DNA of 64,000 nucleotides from Microbacterium atlanticum (GTDB lineage Bacteria > Actinomycetota > Actinomycetes > Actinomycetales > Microbacteriaceae), in contig NZ_CP063813.1 of NCBI RefSeq assembly GCF_015277815.1, positions 1,798,001 through 1,862,000 of the forward strand, given 5' to 3'. The position numbers and the translations under genes are program-made. Below the pieces are notes generated by a model. It searched no databases. It saw only the letters and a program-made list of their open reading frames with translations, and was not told the DNA's origin. Below, piece after piece: positions 41,959 to 53,696 of this stretch (positions within the stretch are counted from its first letter, which is position 1; each line of letters starts with the position of its first letter).

Positions 41959-42189
41959 ATGAGCAACAACATCGGCGACCCCGGCCACGGACACTCGCCC
42001 GCCGCCTGGACGGCCGTCGTGATCATGCTCGTCGCGGTCTCCCTCGGCACCCTCTTCTTCTTTCTGGACATCCCCGCCCTGGTATGGGCGTCGGCGGCCC
42101 TGCTGGTCGTCGGCCTCATCGTGGGCTGGGCGATGGCCAAGGCGGGCTACGGCGTCGGCGGTTCGAAGTACACCGCGAAAGAGCACTGA
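41959..42189 (+). CDS. Small membrane protein (HGHSPAAW family) before trpC
   Basis: 76 residues: a conserved-looking N-terminus with GHGHSPAAWTAV, two membrane helices (about 17-37 and 42-61), and a short cytoplasmic end (GGSKYTAKEH). Proteins of this kind are commonly found just before trpC in Microbacteriaceae and relatives (a DUF6704-type protein). The function is unknown. AGGAG lies 8 nt before the ATG, and trpC follows after 2 bp, so it is probably co-translated with the trp genes. Confidence 0.82.
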   Translation: MSNNIGDPGHGHSPAAWTAVVIMLVAVSLGTLFFFLDIPALVWASAALLVVGLIVGWAMAKAGYGVGGSKYTAKEH

Positions 42190-42191
42190 GC

Positions 42192-42968
42192 ATGCTCGCC
42201 GACCTGACGGCCGGCGCGGTGGAGGACGCCGAGGCCCGCGCCTCGGAGCGGCCCCTGGCTGCGGTCGAGACGGCGGCGCTCGCGCAGCGTCCCGCACTCG
42301 ACGTGCTCGCCGCCCTCGCACCTGCTGACCGCGTGAAGATCATCGCCGAAGTCAAGCGGGCCAGCCCGTCCCGCGGCGACCTCGCCGCCATCCCCGATCC
42401 CGCGCTGCAGGCCCGCCGGTACGAGGAGGGCGGGGCATCCGCGATCTCGGTCCTGACCGAGGGGCGGCGCTTCAAGGGCAGCCTCGCCGATCTCGAGGCG
42501 GTCAAGTCCGCCGTGACCCTTCCGGTGCTGCGCAAGGACTTCATCGCGACCGAGTACCAGGTACTCGAGGCGCGGGCCTCCGGCGCGGATCTCGTGCTGC
42601 TCATCGTCGCGGCCCTCGAGCAGGACGCACTGTCGCGCCTGTACGCCCTGACCGGCGAGCTCGGGATGACCGCACTCGTCGAGACCCACAGCGCGGACGA
42701 GGTGGACCGCGCGGTCGACCTCGGCGCCGCGGTGATCGGCGTCAACGCACGCGACCTGTCCACCTTCGAGCTCGACCGCGACCTGTTCGGACGGCTCGCC
42801 GAGCGCATCCCCGCCGGCACGGTGAAGATCGCGGAGTCGGCCGTCATGGTCCCCGCCGATGTGGCGCACTATCGCGCTGCCGGCGCCGACGTGGTGCTGG
42901 TCGGCGAGGCGCTCGTGACCAACGATCCCGTGTCCACCCTGCGCGCATTCCTGGAGGCCGGCGCATGA
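42192..42968 (+). CDS. trpC: Indole-3-glycerol phosphate synthase
   Basis: 258 residues, a TIM barrel that makes IGP from Cd[18 protein letters not shown] (catalytic Lys), [28 protein letters not shown] (catalytic Lys), [11 protein letters not shown] and [12 protein letters not shown] are the family markers. ATG at 42192, 2 bp after the small membrane protein gene. It ends in an ATGA overlap with trpB. It is not fused to trpF. Confidence 0.97.
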   Translation: MLADLTAGAVEDAEARASERPLAAVETAALAQRPALDVLAALAPADRVKIIAEVKRASPSRGDLAAIPDPALQARRYEEGGASAISVLTEGRRFKGSLADLEAVKSAVTLPVLRKDFIATEYQVLEARASGADLVLLIVAALEQDALSRLYALTGELGMTALVETHSADEVDRAVDLGAAVIGVNARDLSTFELDRDLFGRLAERIPAGTVKIAESAVMVPADVAHYRAAGADVVLVGEALVTNDPVSTLRAFLEAGA

Positions 42969-44230
42969 GTCTTCGTGAGGCTCCCGGGCCGCTGTTCGGC
43001 GAGTTCGGCGGGCGGTACATGCCCGAATCGCTCATCGCGGCGATCGACGAACTGACAGCCGAGTACGAGGCGGCCAAGGCCGATCCCGCGTTCCAGGCGG
43101 AGTTCGTGCGTCTGCTGCACTCGTACGCCGGCCGCCCGTCGCCGATCACCGAGGTGCCGCGGTTCGCCGCGCACGCCGGCGGAGCCCGGGTGTTCCTCAA
43201 GCGCGAGGACCTCAATCACACCGGCTCCCACAAGATCAACAACGTGCTCGGCCAGGCGCTGCTCACCAAGCGCCTGGGCAAGACGCGCGTGATCGCCGAG
43301 ACCGGGGCCGGCCAGCACGGCGTGGCGACGGCGACGGCGGCGGCGCTGTTCGGGTTCGACTGCACCATCTACATGGGCGAGGTCGACACCGAGCGCCAGG
43401 CGCTCAACGTCGCCCGCATGCGCCTGCTGGGCGCCGAGGTCGTGCCGGTGAAGACCGGCTCGCGCACCCTCAAGGACGCCATCAACGACGCCTACCGCGA
43501 CTGGGTCGCCACTGTCGAGACGACGAACTACATCTTCGGCACGGCGGCGGGCCCGCACCCGTTCCCGGCGATGGTCAGGGACTTCCAGAAGGTCATCTCG
43601 GAGGAGGCGCGTGCCCAGCTGCTCGAGGAGGCCGGACGCCTCCCCGACGCGGTGATGGCCTGCGTCGGCGGCGGCTCAAACGCGATCGGCATGTTCGACG
43701 CCTTCCTCGACGACGACGGCGTGAAGCTCTACGGCGTGGAGGCAGCCGGCGACGGGGTCGACACGCCGCGTCACGCGGCGTCGATCGAGCGCGGCCGGCC
43801 GGGTGTGCTGCACGGCGCGAAGACGTTCGTGCTTCAGGACGAGGACGGCCAGACGGTCGAGTCGCACTCCATCTCGGCGGGCCTGGACTACCCGGGCGTC
43901 GGCCCCGAGCACGCGTGGCTCGCCTCGATCGGCCGCGCCGAGTACATCCCCGCGACCGACGATGAGGCGATGCAGGCGCTGCGGCTGCTCTCCGAGACGG
44001 AGGGCATCATCCCCGCCATCGAGTCGGCGCACGCGCTCGCGGGCGCACTGCGCATCGGCCGGGAGCTCGGCCCCGACGCGATCATCGCGATCTGCCTCTC
44101 CGGCCGCGGCGACAAGGACATGGACACCGCCGCACGCTATTTCGAGCTGTACGACGAGGGCACAGACCTCGCCGCCGCCGCGTCCGCGCCGCACGAGGAT
44201 GCCGCAAAGGGCGAGGGGGAGAAGCTGTGA
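42965..44230 (+). CDS. trpB: Tryptophan synthase beta chain
   Basis: 421 residues, the PLP enzyme that joins indole and serine. The PLP lysine is in [31 protein letters not shown], the [15 protein letters not shown] phosphate loop and [11 protein letters not shown] are present. It is the normal TrpB1 type that pairs with TrpA. A C-terminal extension (about 20 residues, Ala/Glu-rich) goes beyond the E. coli length. It overlaps trpC (ATGA) and trpA (GTGA). Confidence 0.98.
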   Translation: MSLREAPGPLFGEFGGRYMPESLIAAIDELTAEYEAAKADPAFQAEFVRLLHSYAGRPSPITEVPRFAAHAGGARVFLKREDLNHTGSHKINNVLGQALLTKRLGKTRVIAETGAGQHGVATATAAALFGFDCTIYMGEVDTERQALNVARMRLLGAEVVPVKTGSRTLKDAINDAYRDWVATVETTNYIFGTAAGPHPFPAMVRDFQKVISEEARAQLLEEAGRLPDAVMACVGGGSNAIGMFDAFLDDDGVKLYGVEAAGDGVDTPRHAASIERGRPGVLHGAKTFVLQDEDGQTVESHSISAGLDYPGVGPEHAWLASIGRAEYIPATDDEAMQALRLLSETEGIIPAIESAHALAGALRIGRELGPDAIIAICLSGRGDKDMDTAARYFELYDEGTDLAAAASAPHEDAAKGEGEKL

Positions 44231-45021
44231 GCTCGCGGGTCGCCGCAGCGATCGACGCCGCTCACGCCGCGGGCCGCGGAGCCTTCGTCGGCTACCTCCC
44301 GCTCGGATACCCCGACCTCGAGACGAGCATCGAGGCCGCCGTCACGCTCGCCGACTGCGGTGCCGACGTGCTCGAGCTCGGGCCGCCCTACTCGGACCCG
44401 GTGATGGACGGCACCGTGATCCAGGAGGCGACCCAGGAGGCCCTGGCCCGCGGCTTCCGCATGCGCGACACCTTCACCGCGGTGCGGGAGATCACCCGGC
44501 GGGTGGACGTCCCCGTCCTCGTCATGACGTACTGGAATCCCGTCCTGCAGTACGGCGTGGATCGTTACGCGGACGATCTCCGCGAGGCCGGGGGAGCGGG
44601 ACTCATCACCCCCGACATCACCCCGGACGCGGCCTCGGAGTGGATCGCCGCCAGCGAGCGCACCGGCCTCGACCGCGTCTTCCTCGCCGCGCCGACCTCC
44701 ACCGACGAGCGCCTCGCGCTCATCGTGCGCGCGTCCACGGGCTTCGTCTACACCGTCTCGACGATGGGGATCACCGGAGAGCGCGCCGAGCTGGATGCCG
44801 CGGCGCGCGGTCTCGTCGCGCGCCTGCGCGAGCACGGCACAGCGCACGCGTGCGTGGGCATCGGCATCTCCAACCCCGAGCAGGTCGCCGGCGTGCTCGA
44901 GTACGCCGACGGCGCGATCGTCGGGACGGCGCTCGTCCGCGCGCTTAGAGAGGGCGGCCTGGAGGAGCTCGGACGCACCGCCCGCGCCCTCGCCGCAGGA
45001 ACCGCGCGGAGCGCGAACTAG
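44227..45021 (+). CDS. trpA: Tryptophan synthase alpha chain
   Basis: 264 residues, a TIM barrel that splits IGP to indole and G3P. The catalytic Glu is in [14 protein letters not shown] and the Asp in [21 protein letters not shown] holds the phosphate loop and GIGISNPEQ the second. Here [12 protein letters not shown] replaces the usual LGVPFSDPxADG. The start is a GTG overlapping the trpB stop. The TAG stop is also the first half of the lgt -10 hexamer. Confidence 0.97.
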   Translation: MSSRVAAAIDAAHAAGRGAFVGYLPLGYPDLETSIEAAVTLADCGADVLELGPPYSDPVMDGTVIQEATQEALARGFRMRDTFTAVREITRRVDVPVLVMTYWNPVLQYGVDRYADDLREAGGAGLITPDITPDAASEWIAASERTGLDRVFLAAPTSTDERLALIVRASTGFVYTVSTMGITGERAELDAAARGLVARLREHGTAHACVGIGISNPEQVAGVLEYADGAIVGTALVRALREGGLEELGRTARALAAGTARSAN

Positions 45022-45024
45022 AAT
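45019..45024 (+). promoter_or_regulatory. -10 element for lgt, overlapping the trpA stop
   Basis: TAGAAT, with TAG being the trpA stop codon. lgt starts 51 bp downstream with a leader that contains AAGGACA. Confidence 0.55.
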
Positions 45025-45075
45025 CTCAAGGTCGGCCGTCGCCGCCACCCCCTCCAGCAAGGACACGGTTCACCC

Positions 45076-46047
45076 ATGATCAACGCCGCCGCGAGCGTCG
45101 TCGCCAGCATCCCGAGCCCGGAGATCAGCTACTTCGACCTGGGCCCCCTGCGGATCCACATCTACGCGCTGTGCATCATCACGGGCATCATCGTCGCGGT
45201 CCTGTGGACCAATGCGCGCCTGACCAAGCGCGGTGCGGAGCCGTGGGTCGTCATCGACATCTCGCTGCTGGCCGTGCCGCTGGCGATCATCGCCGCCCGC
45301 ATCTATCACGTCCTCACCCACTGGAGCTTCTACTTCGGCGAGGGCGCCGATCCGATCTCGGCGCTCTACATCTGGGAGGGCGGCATCGCGATCTACGGCG
45401 CCCTCATCGGGGGTGCCATCGGCGCCTGGCTCGGGTGCCGCTGGACCGGCATCCGCTTCTGGACCTTCGCCGACGCCCTCGCGCCGGGTCTGCTGCTGGC
45501 GCAGGCCATCGGCCGCTTCGGCAACTGGTTCAACCAGGAGCTGTACGGCCTGCCCACGGACGTGCCCTGGGGGCTCGAGATCGACTATCCCAACCCGGCA
45601 TGGCCCATCGGGCTGGCCGAAGGCACGCTGTTCCACCCCACCTTCCTGTACGAGGTGATCTGGAACGTGGCGGGCGTCGTCTTCCTGGTCGTCGTCGGCC
45701 GCGCGCTTCGTCTGCAATGGGGCCGGCTGTTCGCGCTGTACCTCGTCTGGTACAGCGCCGGGCGCATCGTGTGGGAGTCGATCCGCGTCGATCCGAGCGA
45801 GATCATCCTGGGCCTTCGCACCAACGTGTGGGCGGCGATCCTCGGCGTGCTCCTCGGGCTCGCGATCTTCTTCATCCAGAAGCGCCGCCACCCCGGTCTG
45901 GAGCCGTCGCCCTATGTGTCCGGCCGCGAGTGGAAGGCCGGACAGGCTGTACAATCGCAGGACACCGACGACTTCGTCGACGTCAGCGAACCCCCGACGT
46001 CCGAAGTCGACGGGGTCAGCGCCACAAGCACCCCTGCCACGAAATAA
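45076..46047 (+). CDS. lgt: Prolipoprotein diacylglyceryl transferase
   Basis: 323 residues, an integral membrane enzyme with about seven helices. It transfers diacylglycerol to the lipobox Cys, the first step of lipoprotein maturation. The signature GRFGNWFNQELYG is complete, and AARIYHVLTHW and the WEGGIAIYGALIGG segments carry further conserved residues. The C-terminal tail (about 45 residues, Asp/Thr/Ser-rich) is cytoplasmic and variable. Placement after trpA is typical for actinobacteria. It ends in TAA and precedes gltB by 78 bp. Confidence 0.97.
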   Translation: MINAAASVVASIPSPEISYFDLGPLRIHIYALCIITGIIVAVLWTNARLTKRGAEPWVVIDISLLAVPLAIIAARIYHVLTHWSFYFGEGADPISALYIWEGGIAIYGALIGGAIGAWLGCRWTGIRFWTFADALAPGLLLAQAIGRFGNWFNQELYGLPTDVPWGLEIDYPNPAWPIGLAEGTLFHPTFLYEVIWNVAGVVFLVVVGRALRLQWGRLFALYLVWYSAGRIVWESIRVDPSEIILGLRTNVWAAILGVLLGLAIFFIQKRRHPGLEPSPYVSGREWKAGQAVQSQDTDDFVDVSEPPTSEVDGVSATSTPATK

Positions 46048-46125
46048 CGCGCTCCTCTCCCCGAGACCAGAGCGCGCCCGGGCCGACGTCGTCCCATCTT
46101 GAGTATCAACGTGAGGACGGTAGGT

Positions 46126-49100
46126 ATGGCTTCGAGCCCCCGTCATGGCACCTCCGCCGAGGTGAGCACCCCCGCATCGTCGGGCCAGGCCGGCTTTCCC
46201 CAGAAGCAGGGCATGTACAACCCCGCGTTCGAGAAGGACGCGTGCGGGCTGGCGATGGTCGCGACGCTGCGCGGCCGGGCCGGCCACGACATCATCGACC
46301 TCGCGCTGACCGCGCTGCGCAACCTCGAGCATCGCGGGGCCATCGGCTCCGACGCGGGCACCGGCGACGGCGCGGGTATCCTCACGCAGATGCCGGATGC
46401 GTTCCTGCGCGCTGTCGTCGACTTCGAGCTGCCGCCCGTCGGCGAGTACGCCGCCGGAATGGTGTTCCTCCCGCGCGACGACGAGGCGCGCGAGGCTCAG
46501 AAGGCGGGGATCGAGCGGATCGCGGCATCCGAGAACCTGACCGTTCTCGGCTGGCGCGAGGTGCCCACCGCCGAGGAGAACCTCGGCAAGCTCGCCTTCC
46601 AGGCGCGGCCGGTGTTCGAGCAGCTCTTCGTGTCTCGGCCGGCGAACGGCGACGCACCGGCGCTCTCGGGAATCGCCCTGGATCGGCGCACCTTCCGCCT
46701 GCGCAAGCGCGCCCGCACCGAGCTGGACGCCTACTTCGTGTCGCTGTCGGCGCGCACACTGGGCTACAAGGGCATGGTGACGACGCTCCAGCTCGAGCCG
46801 TTCTACCCCGACCTGCAGGACGAGCGCTTCGCGTCCGAGCTGGCCGTCGTCCACTCCCGCTACTCGACCAACACCTTCCCGTCGTGGCCGCTCGCGCAGC
46901 CGCTGCGGATGCTGGCTCACAACGGCGAGATCAACACGGTCAACGGCAACCGCAACTGGATGCGGGCCCGCCAGTCCCAGCTCGAGTCGGAGCTCCTCGG
47001 AGACATCCGCCCGCTGCTGCCGATCTGCACGCAAGGCGCCAGCGATTCCGCGTCCTTCGACGAGGTGCTCGAGCTCCTCACCCTCACCGGCCGCAGCCTG
47101 CCCCACGCCATCATGATGATGGTCCCCGAGGCGTACGAGAAGCAGGCCGACATCGACCCGAAGCTGCGCGCCTTCTACGAGTTCCACTCCATGCAGATGG
47201 AGCCGTGGGACGGCCCGGCCGCGCTGATCTTCACCGACGGCACGCTGGTCGGCGCCACCCTCGACCGCAACGGCCTGCGCCCGGGGCGGTGGACCGAGAC
47301 CACCGACGGCCTCATCGTCATCGGCTCCGAGACCGGCGTGCTCGACTTCGAGCCCGAGCGCATCAAGCGTCGCGGCCGGCTGCGGCCGGGCCGCATGTTC
47401 CTCGTCGACACCGCGCAGCGCCGCATCATCGAGGACGACGAGATCAAGGCCGAGCTCGCCGACATGGAACCGTGGCAGGAGTGGCTCGACACGGGTCGCG
47501 TGCGGCTTGCCGATCTGCCCGAGCGTGAGCACATCGTCCACCCGATCGCCTCCATCACGCGCCGGCAGCGGACCTTCGGGTACACCGAGGAGGAGGTCAA
47601 GATCCTCCTCGCCCCGATGGGGCAGACCGGTGCGGAGCCGCTCGGCGCGATGGGGTCCGACACGCCGGTCGCCGTGCTCAGCGAACGGCCGAGGCTGCTG
47701 TTCGACTACTTCACGCAGCAGTTCGCCCAGGTGACCAACCCGCCGCTGGACTCGATCCGCGAGGAGGTCGTGACCTCCCTCTCGCTCGGCCTCGGCCCGG
47801 AGCGCAACCTGCTGGAGTGGGGGCCCGGCCACACCCGCGTGGTGACCCTGGACTTCCCGGTGATCGACAACGACGAGCTCGCCAAGATCCAGCACATCGA
47901 CACCGCGCTGCCCGGCCGCACCTCGGTCACCATCCGCGGCCTGTACCGCGTGGAGGCCGGGCACAAGGGGATGCGCAAGCGCCTCGAGCAGATGTGCGAG
48001 GAGGTCGACCAGGCCATCGAGGACGGCGCCGAGTTCATCGTCCTGTCCGACCGCGACTCCAACAAGGACCTCGCGCCGATCCCGTCGCTGCTCATGCTGG
48101 CCGCGGTGCACCACCACCTCATCCGCAAGCAGACCCGCATGAAGTGCGGTCTCGTCGTCGAGGCGGGCGACGTGCGCGAGGTGCACCACATCGCGACGCT
48201 CATCGGCTACGGCGCATCGGCGGTGAACCCGTACCTGGCCATGGAGACCGTGGAGTACCTGGTGCGGGCCGGGATGATCACCGGGCTCACGCCGCAGAAG
48301 GCCGTCAAGAACCTGATCTACGCGCTCGGCAAGGGCGTGCTGAAGATCATGTCGAAGATGGGCATATCGACCGTGTCGTCTTACGCCGGCGCCCAGGTGT
48401 TCGAAGCGGTGGGCCTGTCGCAGGAGTTCGTCGACACCTACTTCACCGGCACCGAGTCCAAGCTCGGCGGAGTCGGACTCGACGTGATCGCGGCCGAGAA
48501 CGCCGCACGGCACGCGTACGCGTACCCCGAGGACGCCGCCGTGCGCGCGCACGAGCGGCTCTGGACCGGCGGCGAGTACCAGTGGCGCCGCGACGGCTCG
48601 CCGCACCTGTTCAACCCCGACACGGTCTTCCGCCTGCAGCACTCGACGCGGACCCGCCGTTACGACATCTTCCGCGAGTACACCAAGCTCGTCGACGACC
48701 AGGCGAACGAGCTGAAGACGCTGCGGGGCCTGTTCGCCCTGAAGACCGAGGGACGCACGCCGGTGCCGATCGACGAGGTCGAGCCCGTGTCGTCGATCGT
48801 CAAGCGGTTCTCGACCGGCGCGATGAGCTACGGCTCGATCTCCAAGGAGGCGCACGAGACGCTCGCGATCGCGATGAACCGCATCGGCGGCAAATCGAAC
48901 ACCGGCGAGGGCGGCGAGGACGTCGATCGTCTGCTCGATCCCGAGCGCCGCAGCTCGATCAAGCAGGTCGCCTCCGGGCGCTTCGGCGTCACCAGCCTCT
49001 ACCTGACCGAGTCGGACGACATCCAGATCAAGCTCGCACAGGGTGCCAAGCCGGGCGAGGGCGGTCAGCTGCCCCCGACCAAGGTGTACCCGTGGGTGGC

Positions 49101-50733
49101 GCGCACGCGCCACGCGACCGCCGGGGTCGGGCTCATCTCGCCCCCGCCGCACCACGACATCTACTCGATCGAGGACCTCAAGCAGCTGATCTTCGATCTG
49201 AAGCGCGCGAACCCGGGCGCCCGGGTGCACGTGAAGCTCGTGAGCCAGTCCGGCATCGGCGCGGTCGCCGCGGGCACCGCCAAGGCCCTGGCCGACGTCA
49301 TCCTCGTCTCGGGCCACGACGGCGGCACGGGCGCGAGCCCGCTGAACTCGCTCAAGCACGCCGGCACCCCATGGGAGCTCGGCCTGGCTGAGACCCAGCA
49401 GACGCTCATGCTCAACGGCATGCGCGACCGGGTGGTCGTCCAGGTCGACGGCCAGCTGAAGACCGGCCGCGACGTCATCATCGGCGCGCTGCTGGGCGCC
49501 GAGGAGTTCGGCTTCGCCACCGCACCTCTGGTCGTGTCGGGCTGCATCATGATGCGGGTGTGCCACCTCGACACGTGCCCGGTCGGCGTGGCCACGCAGA
49601 ACCCGACGCTGCGCGCGCGCTTCAACGGCAAGCCCGAGTTCGTCGTGAACTTCATGGAGTTCATCGCGGAGGAGGTGCGCGAGTACCTGGCCGAGCTGGG
49701 CTTCCGCTCGCTCGACGAGGCGATCGGCCGCAGCGACCTGCTGGACGTGGACGGGGCGGTGCGCCATTGGAAGGCGAACGGCCTCGACCTCGGCCCGGTG
49801 CTCGCCGGTCCGGTCTTCGCCGAAGACGAGCCGCGCCGGAACACCGCACAGCAGAAGCACGAGCTCGACGAGCACTTCGACGTGGCCCTGCTCGAGCGCG
49901 CGCAGGACGTCGTCGCGCACGGCGGCCACGTCACCATCGACCTGCCCATTCGCAACACCGAGCGGGCGGTCGGCACGCTGCTCGGCCACCACGTCACGCG
50001 TGCGCACGGCGAGAACGGCCTGCCCTCGGGCAGCATCGTCGTGAACCTGACCGGGTCCGCGGGGCAGTCGTTCGGCGCGTTCATGCCGGCGGGAATCACG
50101 CTGCGCCTGGAGGGCGACTCGAACGACTACGTCGGCAAGGGCCTGTCGGGGGGTCAGATCGTGGTGCGCCCGCCGCGGGGCGCCACTTTCGACGCCTCGA
50201 AGAACGTCATCGCCGGCAACGTGATCGGCTACGGGGCCACCCAGGGCACGCTCTTCCTGCGCGGGGTCGTGGGGGAGCGGTTCTTCGTGCGCAACTCCGG
50301 TGCGACGGCCGTCGTCGAAGGTGTGGGCGACCACGCACTGGAGTACATGACCGGTGGTCTCGCGGTCATCCTCGGCGCAACGGGCCGCAACCTCGGGGCC
50401 GGCATGTCGGGGGGAACGGCCTACGTGTACCGGCTCGACCGCAAGCTCGTGAACCGTGAAGCACTCGCCAGCGGGGAGCTCGTCCTCGGCGAGCTCGGCT
50501 CGGGCGACGCAGAGATCCTCCGCGACCTGCTCGAGCAGCACGTCGCCGAGACCGAATCGACTCTCGCCCAGGCGCTCCTCGACGACTTCGAGGCTGAGCT
50601 GGCGAACTTCGTCCGGGTGCTGCCGCGCGACTACGCCGCTGTGCTGCAGACCCGCCAGGCCGCCGTCGCGGAGGGGCTCGACCCCGACGGCGACGTCGTC
50701 TGGAACCGCATCCTGGAGGTGACGGGTGGCTGA
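46126..50733 (+). CDS. gltB: Glutamate synthase large subunit
   Basis: 1535 residues. It makes two glutamates from glutamine and 2-oxoglutarate with GltD. A 39-residue propeptide precedes the nucleophile C40 (FEKDAC), the class II GATase follows ([11 protein letters not shown]), then the central and FMN domains ([28 protein letters not shown]), and the [3Fe-4S] ligands C-x5-C-x4-C in [12 protein letters not shown]. The GXGXG beta-helix domain closes the protein ([19 protein letters not shown]). I chose ATG 46126, with GAGGA upstream. An in-frame TTG at 46099 is less likely. It overlaps gltD by 8 nt. Confidence 0.97.
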   Translation: MASSPRHGTSAEVSTPASSGQAGFPQKQGMYNPAFEKDACGLAMVATLRGRAGHDIIDLALTALRNLEHRGAIGSDAGTGDGAGILTQMPDAFLRAVVDFELPPVGEYAAGMVFLPRDDEAREAQKAGIERIAASENLTVLGWREVPTAEENLGKLAFQARPVFEQLFVSRPANGDAPALSGIALDRRTFRLRKRARTELDAYFVSLSARTLGYKGMVTTLQLEPFYPDLQDERFASELAVVHSRYSTNTFPSWPLAQPLRMLAHNGEINTVNGNRNWMRARQSQLESELLGDIRPLLPICTQGASDSASFDEVLELLTLTGRSLPHAIMMMVPEAYEKQADIDPKLRAFYEFHSMQMEPWDGPAALIFTDGTLVGATLDRNGLRPGRWTETTDGLIVIGSETGVLDFEPERIKRRGRLRPGRMFLVDTAQRRIIEDDEIKAELADMEPWQEWLDTGRVRLADLPEREHIVHPIASITRRQRTFGYTEEEVKILLAPMGQTGAEPLGAMGSDTPVAVLSERPRLLFDYFTQQFAQVTNPPLDSIREEVVTSLSLGLGPERNLLEWGPGHTRVVTLDFPVIDNDELAKIQHIDTALPGRTSVTIRGLYRVEAGHKGMRKRLEQMCEEVDQAIEDGAEFIVLSDRDSNKDLAPIPSLLMLAAVHHHLIRKQTRMKCGLVVEAGDVREVHHIATLIGYGASAVNPYLAMETVEYLVRAGMITGLTPQKAVKNLIYALGKGVLKIMSKMGISTVSSYAGAQVFEAVGLSQEFVDTYFTGTESKLGGVGLDVIAAENAARHAYAYPEDAAVRAHERLWTGGEYQWRRDGSPHLFNPDTVFRLQHSTRTRRYDIFREYTKLVDDQANELKTLRGLFALKTEGRTPVPIDEVEPVSSIVKRFSTGAMSYGSISKEAHETLAIAMNRIGGKSNTGEGGEDVDRLLDPERRSSIKQVASGRFGVTSLYLTESDDIQIKLAQGAKPGEGGQLPPTKVYPWVARTRHATAGVGLISPPPHHDIYSIEDLKQLIFDLKRANPGARVHVKLVSQSGIGAVAAGTAKALADVILVSGHDGGTGASPLNSLKHAGTPWELGLAETQQTLMLNGMRDRVVVQVDGQLKTGRDVIIGALLGAEEFGFATAPLVVSGCIMMRVCHLDTCPVGVATQNPTLRARFNGKPEFVVNFMEFIAEEVREYLAELGFRSLDEAIGRSDLLDVDGAVRHWKANGLDLGPVLAGPVFAEDEPRRNTAQQKHELDEHFDVALLERAQDVVAHGGHVTIDLPIRNTERAVGTLLGHHVTRAHGENGLPSGSIVVNLTGSAGQSFGAFMPAGITLRLEGDSNDYVGKGLSGGQIVVRPPRGATFDASKNVIAGNVIGYGATQGTLFLRGVVGERFFVRNSGATAVVEGVGDHALEYMTGGLAVILGATGRNLGAGMSGGTAYVYRLDRKLVNREALASGELVLGELGSGDAEILRDLLEQHVAETESTLAQALLDDFEAELANFVRVLPRDYAAVLQTRQAAVAEGLDPDGDVVWNRILEVTGG

Positions 50734-52192
50734 CCCGAAAGGCTTTCTGAAGGTCACCGAGCGCGAGCTGCCGCCGCGGCGCCCGGTGCCGGTGCGCATC
50801 ATGGACTGGAAAGAGGTCTATGAGCCCGGTGACGCCGCGGTGATCCGCCGGCAGGCCGGCCGTTGCATGGACTGCGGTGTGCCCTTCTGCCACAAGGGCT
50901 GCCCGCTGGGCAACCTCATCCCGGAGTGGAACGACCTGACGTGGCGCGGCGAGGGACGCGCCGCCAGCGAGCGGCTGCACGCCACCAACAACTTCCCCGA
51001 ATTCACCGGACGGCTATGCCCGGCGCCGTGCGAGAGCTCGTGCGTGCTCGGCATCAACCAGCCCGCCGTCACCATCAAGCAGGTCGAGGTCTCGATCGCC
51101 GACGAGGCGTTCGCGAACGGGTGGATCGAGCCGGAGCCCCCGGGGCGACTCACCGGCAAGACCGTCGCCGTCGTCGGCTCCGGTCCGGCAGGGCTCGCCG
51201 CCGCACAGCAGCTCACCCGCGCCGGCCACACCGTCGCGGTGTTCGAGCGGGACGACCGCATCGGCGGCCTGCTGCGGTACGGCATCCCCGACTTCAAGAT
51301 GGAGAAGAAGCACCTCGAGATGCGCCTGCGCCAGATGCAGGACGAGGGCACGCGGTTCCGCGCCGGGGTGGAGATCGGCAAGGACATCTCGTGGTCCGAC
51401 CTCCGCGCCCGGTACGACGCCGTGGTCATCGCGACCGGAGCGACGGTGCCGCGGGAGCTTCCGATCCCCGGACGGGACCTCGCCGGTGTGCACTTCGCCA
51501 TGGAGTACCTCGTGGAGTCCAACAAGGCCGTGGCCGGCGACGCGGTGCCGAACCAGATCACCGCGAAGGGCAAGCACGTCGTGGTCATCGGCGGCGGCGA
51601 CACCGGCGCCGACTGCATCGGGACCGCGCACCGCCACGGCGCGCTGAGCGTGACGAACCTCGCGATCGGACGGCGACCCCCCGGCGAACGGCCGGAGCAC
51701 CAGCCGTGGCCGATGACGCCGACCGTCTTCGAGGTGCAGTCCGCCCACGAGGAGGGAGGAGAGCGCTCCTACCTGGCCTCCACGGTGGAGTTCCTCGCCA
51801 ACGGCGCGGGAGAGGTGCGCGCGCTGCGCGTCGCCGAGACCGAGTTCGTCGACGGCCGACGCGTCCCCAAGAGCGGCACCGAGCGCGAGATCCCGGCCGA
51901 CCTCGTCCTCATCGCGATGGGTTTCACCGGCCCGGAGCGCAACCTCCTCGAGGAGCAGCTGGGCGCGCGGTTCACCGAGCGCGGCAGTGTGCGCCGCGAG
52001 GACGACTACCAGACGACCGCCCCGGGCGTGTTCGTGGCCGGCGACGCCGGGCGCGGTCAGTCGCTCATCGTGTGGGCGATCGCGGAGGGCCGGGCGGCCG
52101 CCGCGAGCGTCGACCGGTACCTCATGGGCGAGACGGAGCTGCCCGCTCCGGTGCGCCCCACGGATGTCGCCATCGGACTGCAGCCCGCGTAG
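50726..52192 (+). CDS. gltD: Glutamate synthase small subunit
   Basis: 488 residues. It passes electrons from NADPH through FAD and two [4Fe-4S] clusters to GltB. The N-terminal cysteines are in [17 protein letters not shown] and [10 protein letters not shown], the FAD loop in [13 protein letters not shown], and the NADPH loop in [30 protein letters not shown] is the C-terminal FAD contact. The GTG start overlaps gltB by 8 nt. The TAG stop doubles as the start of the pyk -10 hexamer. Confidence 0.97.
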   Translation: MADPKGFLKVTERELPPRRPVPVRIMDWKEVYEPGDAAVIRRQAGRCMDCGVPFCHKGCPLGNLIPEWNDLTWRGEGRAASERLHATNNFPEFTGRLCPAPCESSCVLGINQPAVTIKQVEVSIADEAFANGWIEPEPPGRLTGKTVAVVGSGPAGLAAAQQLTRAGHTVAVFERDDRIGGLLRYGIPDFKMEKKHLEMRLRQMQDEGTRFRAGVEIGKDISWSDLRARYDAVVIATGATVPRELPIPGRDLAGVHFAMEYLVESNKAVAGDAVPNQITAKGKHVVVIGGGDTGADCIGTAHRHGALSVTNLAIGRRPPGERPEHQPWPMTPTVFEVQSAHEEGGERSYLASTVEFLANGAGEVRALRVAETEFVDGRRVPKSGTEREIPADLVLIAMGFTGPERNLLEEQLGARFTERGSVRREDDYQTTAPGVFVAGDAGRGQSLIVWAIAEGRAAAASVDRYLMGETELPAPVRPTDVAIGLQPA

Positions 52193-52195
52193 GCT
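52190..52195 (+). promoter_or_regulatory. -10 element for pyk, overlapping the gltD stop
   Basis: TAGGCT, of which TAG is the gltD stop codon. It lies 46 bp before the pyk ATG. Confidence 0.55.
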
Positions 52196-52241
52196 GGCCG
52201 AGGCATTCGCCAATCCCACCCCAACCCGGAGACACCAACGG

Positions 52242-53693
52242 ATGAGACGCGCGAAGATCGTCGCCACCCTGGGTCCGGCCACATCGACGTATGAGATGGT
52301 CCGCGCGATCATCGATGCCGGTGTGGACGTCGCCCGCTTCAACCTGAGCCACGGGGACTACTCGGTCCACGACAGCAACTTCGCCAACGTGCGCAAGGCC
52401 GCGGACGACGCCGGCCGCGCCGTCGCGATCCTCGTCGACCTGCAGGGCCCGAAGATCCGCCTCGGCAAGTTCGAGAACGGTCCCCACGAGCTGGCCGCCG
52501 GCGACATCTTCAAGATCACCACCGAGGACATCCTCGGCACCAAGGACATCGTGGGCACCACCTTCAAGGGGCTGCCGCAGGACGTCAACCCCGGCGACTT
52601 CCTGCTGATCGACGACGGCAAGGTGCGCGTGAAGGTCCTCGAGACCGACGGCACCGTCGTCACGACGGAGGTCGTCGTGGGCGGCGCCGTGTCCAACAAC
52701 AAGGGCATCAACCTGCCCGGCGTGGCGGTGAACGTCCCCGCGCTGTCCGAGAAAGACGAGGCGGACCTGCGGTGGGGCCTCCGCGCGGGTGCCGACATCA
52801 TCGCGCTGTCGTTCGTGCGCGACGCCAAGGACGTCCAGCGCGTCCACGTCATCATGGCCGAAGAGGGACGCCACGTCCCGGTCATCGCCAAGATCGAGAA
52901 GCCGCAGGCCGTCGACAACCTCGAAGAGATCATCGACGCGTTCGACGGCATCATGGTCGCCCGTGGCGACCTCGCCGTCGAGCTGCCGCTGGAAGCGGTG
53001 CCGATCGTGCAGAAGCGGGCGGTGGAGCTCTGCCGTCGCATGGCCAAGCCGGTCATCGTCGCCACGCAGATGCTCGAGTCCATGACGCACTCGCCGGTGC
53101 CGACGCGCGCCGAGGCCTCCGACGTCGCCAACGCGGTCCTCGACGGCGCAGACGCGGTGATGCTGTCGGGGGAGACGAGCGTGGGCGAGTACCCCGTCGT
53201 CACCGTCGAGACCATGGCCCGCATCATCGACTCCACCGAGGAGCACGGCCTCGAGCGCATCCTGCCGCTCACCACGAAGCCGCGCACCCAGGGAGGGGCG
53301 ATCACCCTGGCCGCCCTGGAGGTCGCCGAGTTCGTCGAGGCGAAGTTCCTCTGCATCTTCACCGAGTCCGGCGACACCGCGCGGCGCATGTCGCGCCTGC
53401 GCCCCCGCATCCCGATGATCGGGTTCACGCCCGAGCCCGGCATCCGCCGACGCATGGCGGTGACGTGGGGCGTCCAGTCGGCACTCGTCGAGCACGTCGC
53501 GCACACCGACCGCATGTTCATCCAGGTCGACGATCACCTGCTGTCCAACGATCTGGCCAAGGTGGGCGACAAGGTCGTGGTGATCTCCGGCTCGCCTCCC
53601 GGGATCATCGGGTCGACCAACGACATCCGCATCCACAAGGTGGGCGACGCCGTTCACGGCAAGGCCCCCATCTACAAGTCCGGCGAGCTCTGA
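52242..53693 (+). CDS. pyk: Pyruvate kinase
   Basis: 483 residues. It makes pyruvate and ATP from PEP and ADP at the end of glycolysis. MRRAKIVATLGPAT opens the barrel, NLSHG carries the substrate region, the catalytic Lys is in VIAKIEKPQAV with GIMVARGDLAVEL (metal Glu/Asp), and MLSGETSVGEYP is the active-site flap. The C-terminal effector domain is complete. The start at 52242 gives the standard N-terminus. It converges on recQ with only 3 bp between the stop codons. Confidence 0.97.
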   Translation: MRRAKIVATLGPATSTYEMVRAIIDAGVDVARFNLSHGDYSVHDSNFANVRKAADDAGRAVAILVDLQGPKIRLGKFENGPHELAAGDIFKITTEDILGTKDIVGTTFKGLPQDVNPGDFLLIDDGKVRVKVLETDGTVVTTEVVVGGAVSNNKGINLPGVAVNVPALSEKDEADLRWGLRAGADIIALSFVRDAKDVQRVHVIMAEEGRHVPVIAKIEKPQAVDNLEEIIDAFDGIMVARGDLAVELPLEAVPIVQKRAVELCRRMAKPVIVATQMLESMTHSPVPTRAEASDVANAVLDGADAVMLSGETSVGEYPVVTVETMARIIDSTEEHGLERILPLTTKPRTQGGAITLAALEVAEFVEAKFLCIFTESGDTARRMSRLRPRIPMIGFTPEPGIRRRMAVTWGVQSALVEHVAHTDRMFIQVDDHLLSNDLAKVGDKVVVISGSPPGIIGSTNDIRIHKVGDAVHGKAPIYKSGEL

Positions 53694-53696
53694 GCG

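Noticed and set aside
45076..46047. lgt extended upstream into trpA
   Set aside because: The ATG at 45076 gives a normal Lgt N-terminus and follows a -10 hexamer and AAGGACA. Extension would overlap trpA in another frame.
45070..50802. A 1910-codon open frame on the minus strand opposite trpA-lgt-gltB-gltD
   Set aside because: It is the mirror of the coding strand in a high-GC genome where stops are rare on the antisense frame. Its translation is a low-complexity run of Val, Arg, Asp, His and Leu, and lgt, gltB and gltD on the plus strand are full-length, well-known enzymes.
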